A DNA stretch of 6,409 bases, from the NCBI GenBank assembly GCA_016763115.1, contig JAESUL010000215.1, positions 1 through 6,409 of the forward strand, given 5' to 3'. The position numbers and the translations under genes are program-made. The notes under the pieces were generated by a model, which saw only the letters and a program-made list of their open reading frames with translations, searched no databases and was not told the origin of the DNA. Shown here one piece after another: positions 5,571 to 6,409 of this stretch (the stretch's first letter is position 1; the number at the start of each line of letters is the position of its first letter). This DNA is from Phycisphaerales bacterium. GTDB lineage: Bacteria; Planctomycetota; Phycisphaerae; Phycisphaerales; UBA1924.

Positions 5571-6409
5571 TCATGGTCCATCGTGCTCATCATATCGGTC
5601 GTTGGAGCGGGGATCTGCACTCGACCCTCCGCGTTCATGGGCATTGTTCCGCCTTGGTATGGATAAAACCACCCGGATTGCACGATGATCCGATCCGGGC
5701 CCAAGGACGGTCTTCCATGAACGGACGCCGACCTTTGGAGAACACCAGACATCGTCGATCGCGATCCTCCCCAAGCCCCACGATGCCGGGTAGCTCCCCC
5801 ATCGCCCAAGCACCGGCTTGGACCGGGTGATCCCCGCTTGGGTGCGGAGAATCCGGTCGCGGACACTCCCGGGCGTCGCATTGAGATCTGCCGCCAAAAC
5901 GGCTTGCTCGCCAGATTTAATCAGCGAACGCAGACGGATGCTCAGGTGCCGAACCGATTGGTTCCCGCTCTCCCATCGCTGAGGATTTCTGGGCGATGGC
6001 GGATGGGTGACGACCACAAAAAATGAACCACCAAGTTCCTCGGGCCGATGAACTTCGCAAACCAGTCCATCGGCGTTGGGGAGTTGCTCGTCGGCGCGAA
6101 CAGAGAGACCCCACTTGGAGAGCACCAAGATCCTGGCCATCGTGTCGTGCTCGCTTTTACGGACCAGATGGAAGGGGTAGGGTTCGCCAAAGATCCCGAA
6201 AGTCACCACGCCAGCAAAGAACTCCCAGACAGGTTCGAGCACCACCACGACATCGGCATCCTGTTCAAGAATAAACGGCGCTACAAGATTATGCGTGGGA
6301 TTGGCCATGTCAGAGTTGAAGACAAGCACGCTTACATCAGTTGGTTCCATGAACCATTGTTCGCTCGGGCGAACGAGTGGTCGCCCGCCGCCAATCGGCC
6401 ACGCCATAA
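5571..6409 (-). CDS. Endonuclease/exonuclease/phosphatase (EEP) family protein, 5' end probably outside window
   Basis: An EEP-fold (DNase I/AP-endonuclease-like) metal-dependent phosphoesterase. From the ATG at 6407 it has 278 residues, but only two bases precede that codon and the frame is open to the edge, so the true start may lie beyond; many EEP proteins of this type have N-terminal membrane helices ahead of the catalytic domain. The catalytic set appears intact: N31 in VLVFNSDM, E58 in VVVLEPVW, H135 in VVVTHPPSP, D174 and N176 in ADLNATP, the AIDDVW segment (216-221) where the family usually has an I-D-H/Y strand, and GSDHRAI (238-244) with the final D-H pair. The last 28 residues or so are charged, low in hydrophobicity and probably disordered. 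It is read leftward just before the Wzy-like gene (18 nt between stop and start), so the two are likely co-transcribed. The substrate is unknown; a phosphodiester or phosphomonoester, possibly lipid-linked, is a guess from context. Confidence 0.82.
   Translation of the reverse strand, partial: MAWPIGGGRPLVRPSEQWFMEPTDVSVLVFNSDMANPTHNLVAPFILEQDADVVVVLEPVWEFFAGVVTFGIFGEPYPFHLVRKSEHDTMARILVLSKWGLSVRADEQLPNADGLVCEVHRPEELGGSFFVVVTHPPSPRNPQRWESGNQSVRHLSIRLRSLIKSGEQAVLAADLNATPGSVRDRILRTQAGITRSKPVLGRWGSYPASWGLGRIAIDDVWCSPKVGVRSWKTVLGPGSDHRAIRVVLSIPRRNNAHERGGSSADPRSNDRYDEHDGP

Overview
The window is part of a polysaccharide (exopolysaccharide, capsule or O-antigen type) biosynthesis locus from a bacterium with a Gram-negative-like cell plan. 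By eye the base composition is moderate, in the low-to-mid fifties % GC. The protein families, namely a WcaF-type acetyltransferase, a WaaE/KdtX-type GT2, GT4 enzymes, a Wzy/O-antigen-ligase membrane protein and an endonuclease/exonuclease/phosphatase-fold protein, would fit a Planctomycetota-like or related environmental lineage. That placement is an inference; no marker gene is present to fix the taxonomy.

Layout. Bases 1-56 hold only the first 18 codons of a minus-strand gene that looks like the N-terminus of a GT4 glycosyltransferase. It starts with GTG and has a strong Shine-Dalgarno site. Bases 57-295 are a divergent intergenic region with one hairpin followed by five T residues. Bases 296-4126 carry four plus-strand genes in one apparent operon: a WcaF-like O-acetyltransferase, a GT2 glycosyltransferase, a GT4 glycosyltransferase and a second, atypical GT4. 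Gaps are 7 nt and 48 nt, and the last junction is a stop/start overlap. After a 49-nt convergent gap come two minus-strand genes, transcribed from right to left: an EEP-fold protein (5571 to the right edge, probably 5'-truncated) and an O-antigen ligase/Wzy-like polytopic membrane protein (4176-5552), 18 nt apart.

How they work together (inference). The three complete glycosyltransferases, with the partial one on the left, would add successive sugars to a lipid-linked repeat unit at the cytoplasmic face of the inner membrane. The acetyltransferase would decorate a sugar, and the Wzy/WaaL-like protein would polymerise or ligate the units on the periplasmic side. An initiating phosphoglycosyltransferase, a Wzx flippase, Wzz/Wzc and Wza are not in the window, so the locus continues beyond it on one or both sides.

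I see no CRISPR array, RNA gene, insertion sequence or obvious new defence system. The points most worth a second look are the tyrosine-rich acidic tail on the Wzy-like protein, the pairing of an EEP-fold protein with it, the GT4 lacking the usual EX7E glutamates, and the hairpin in the divergent control region.
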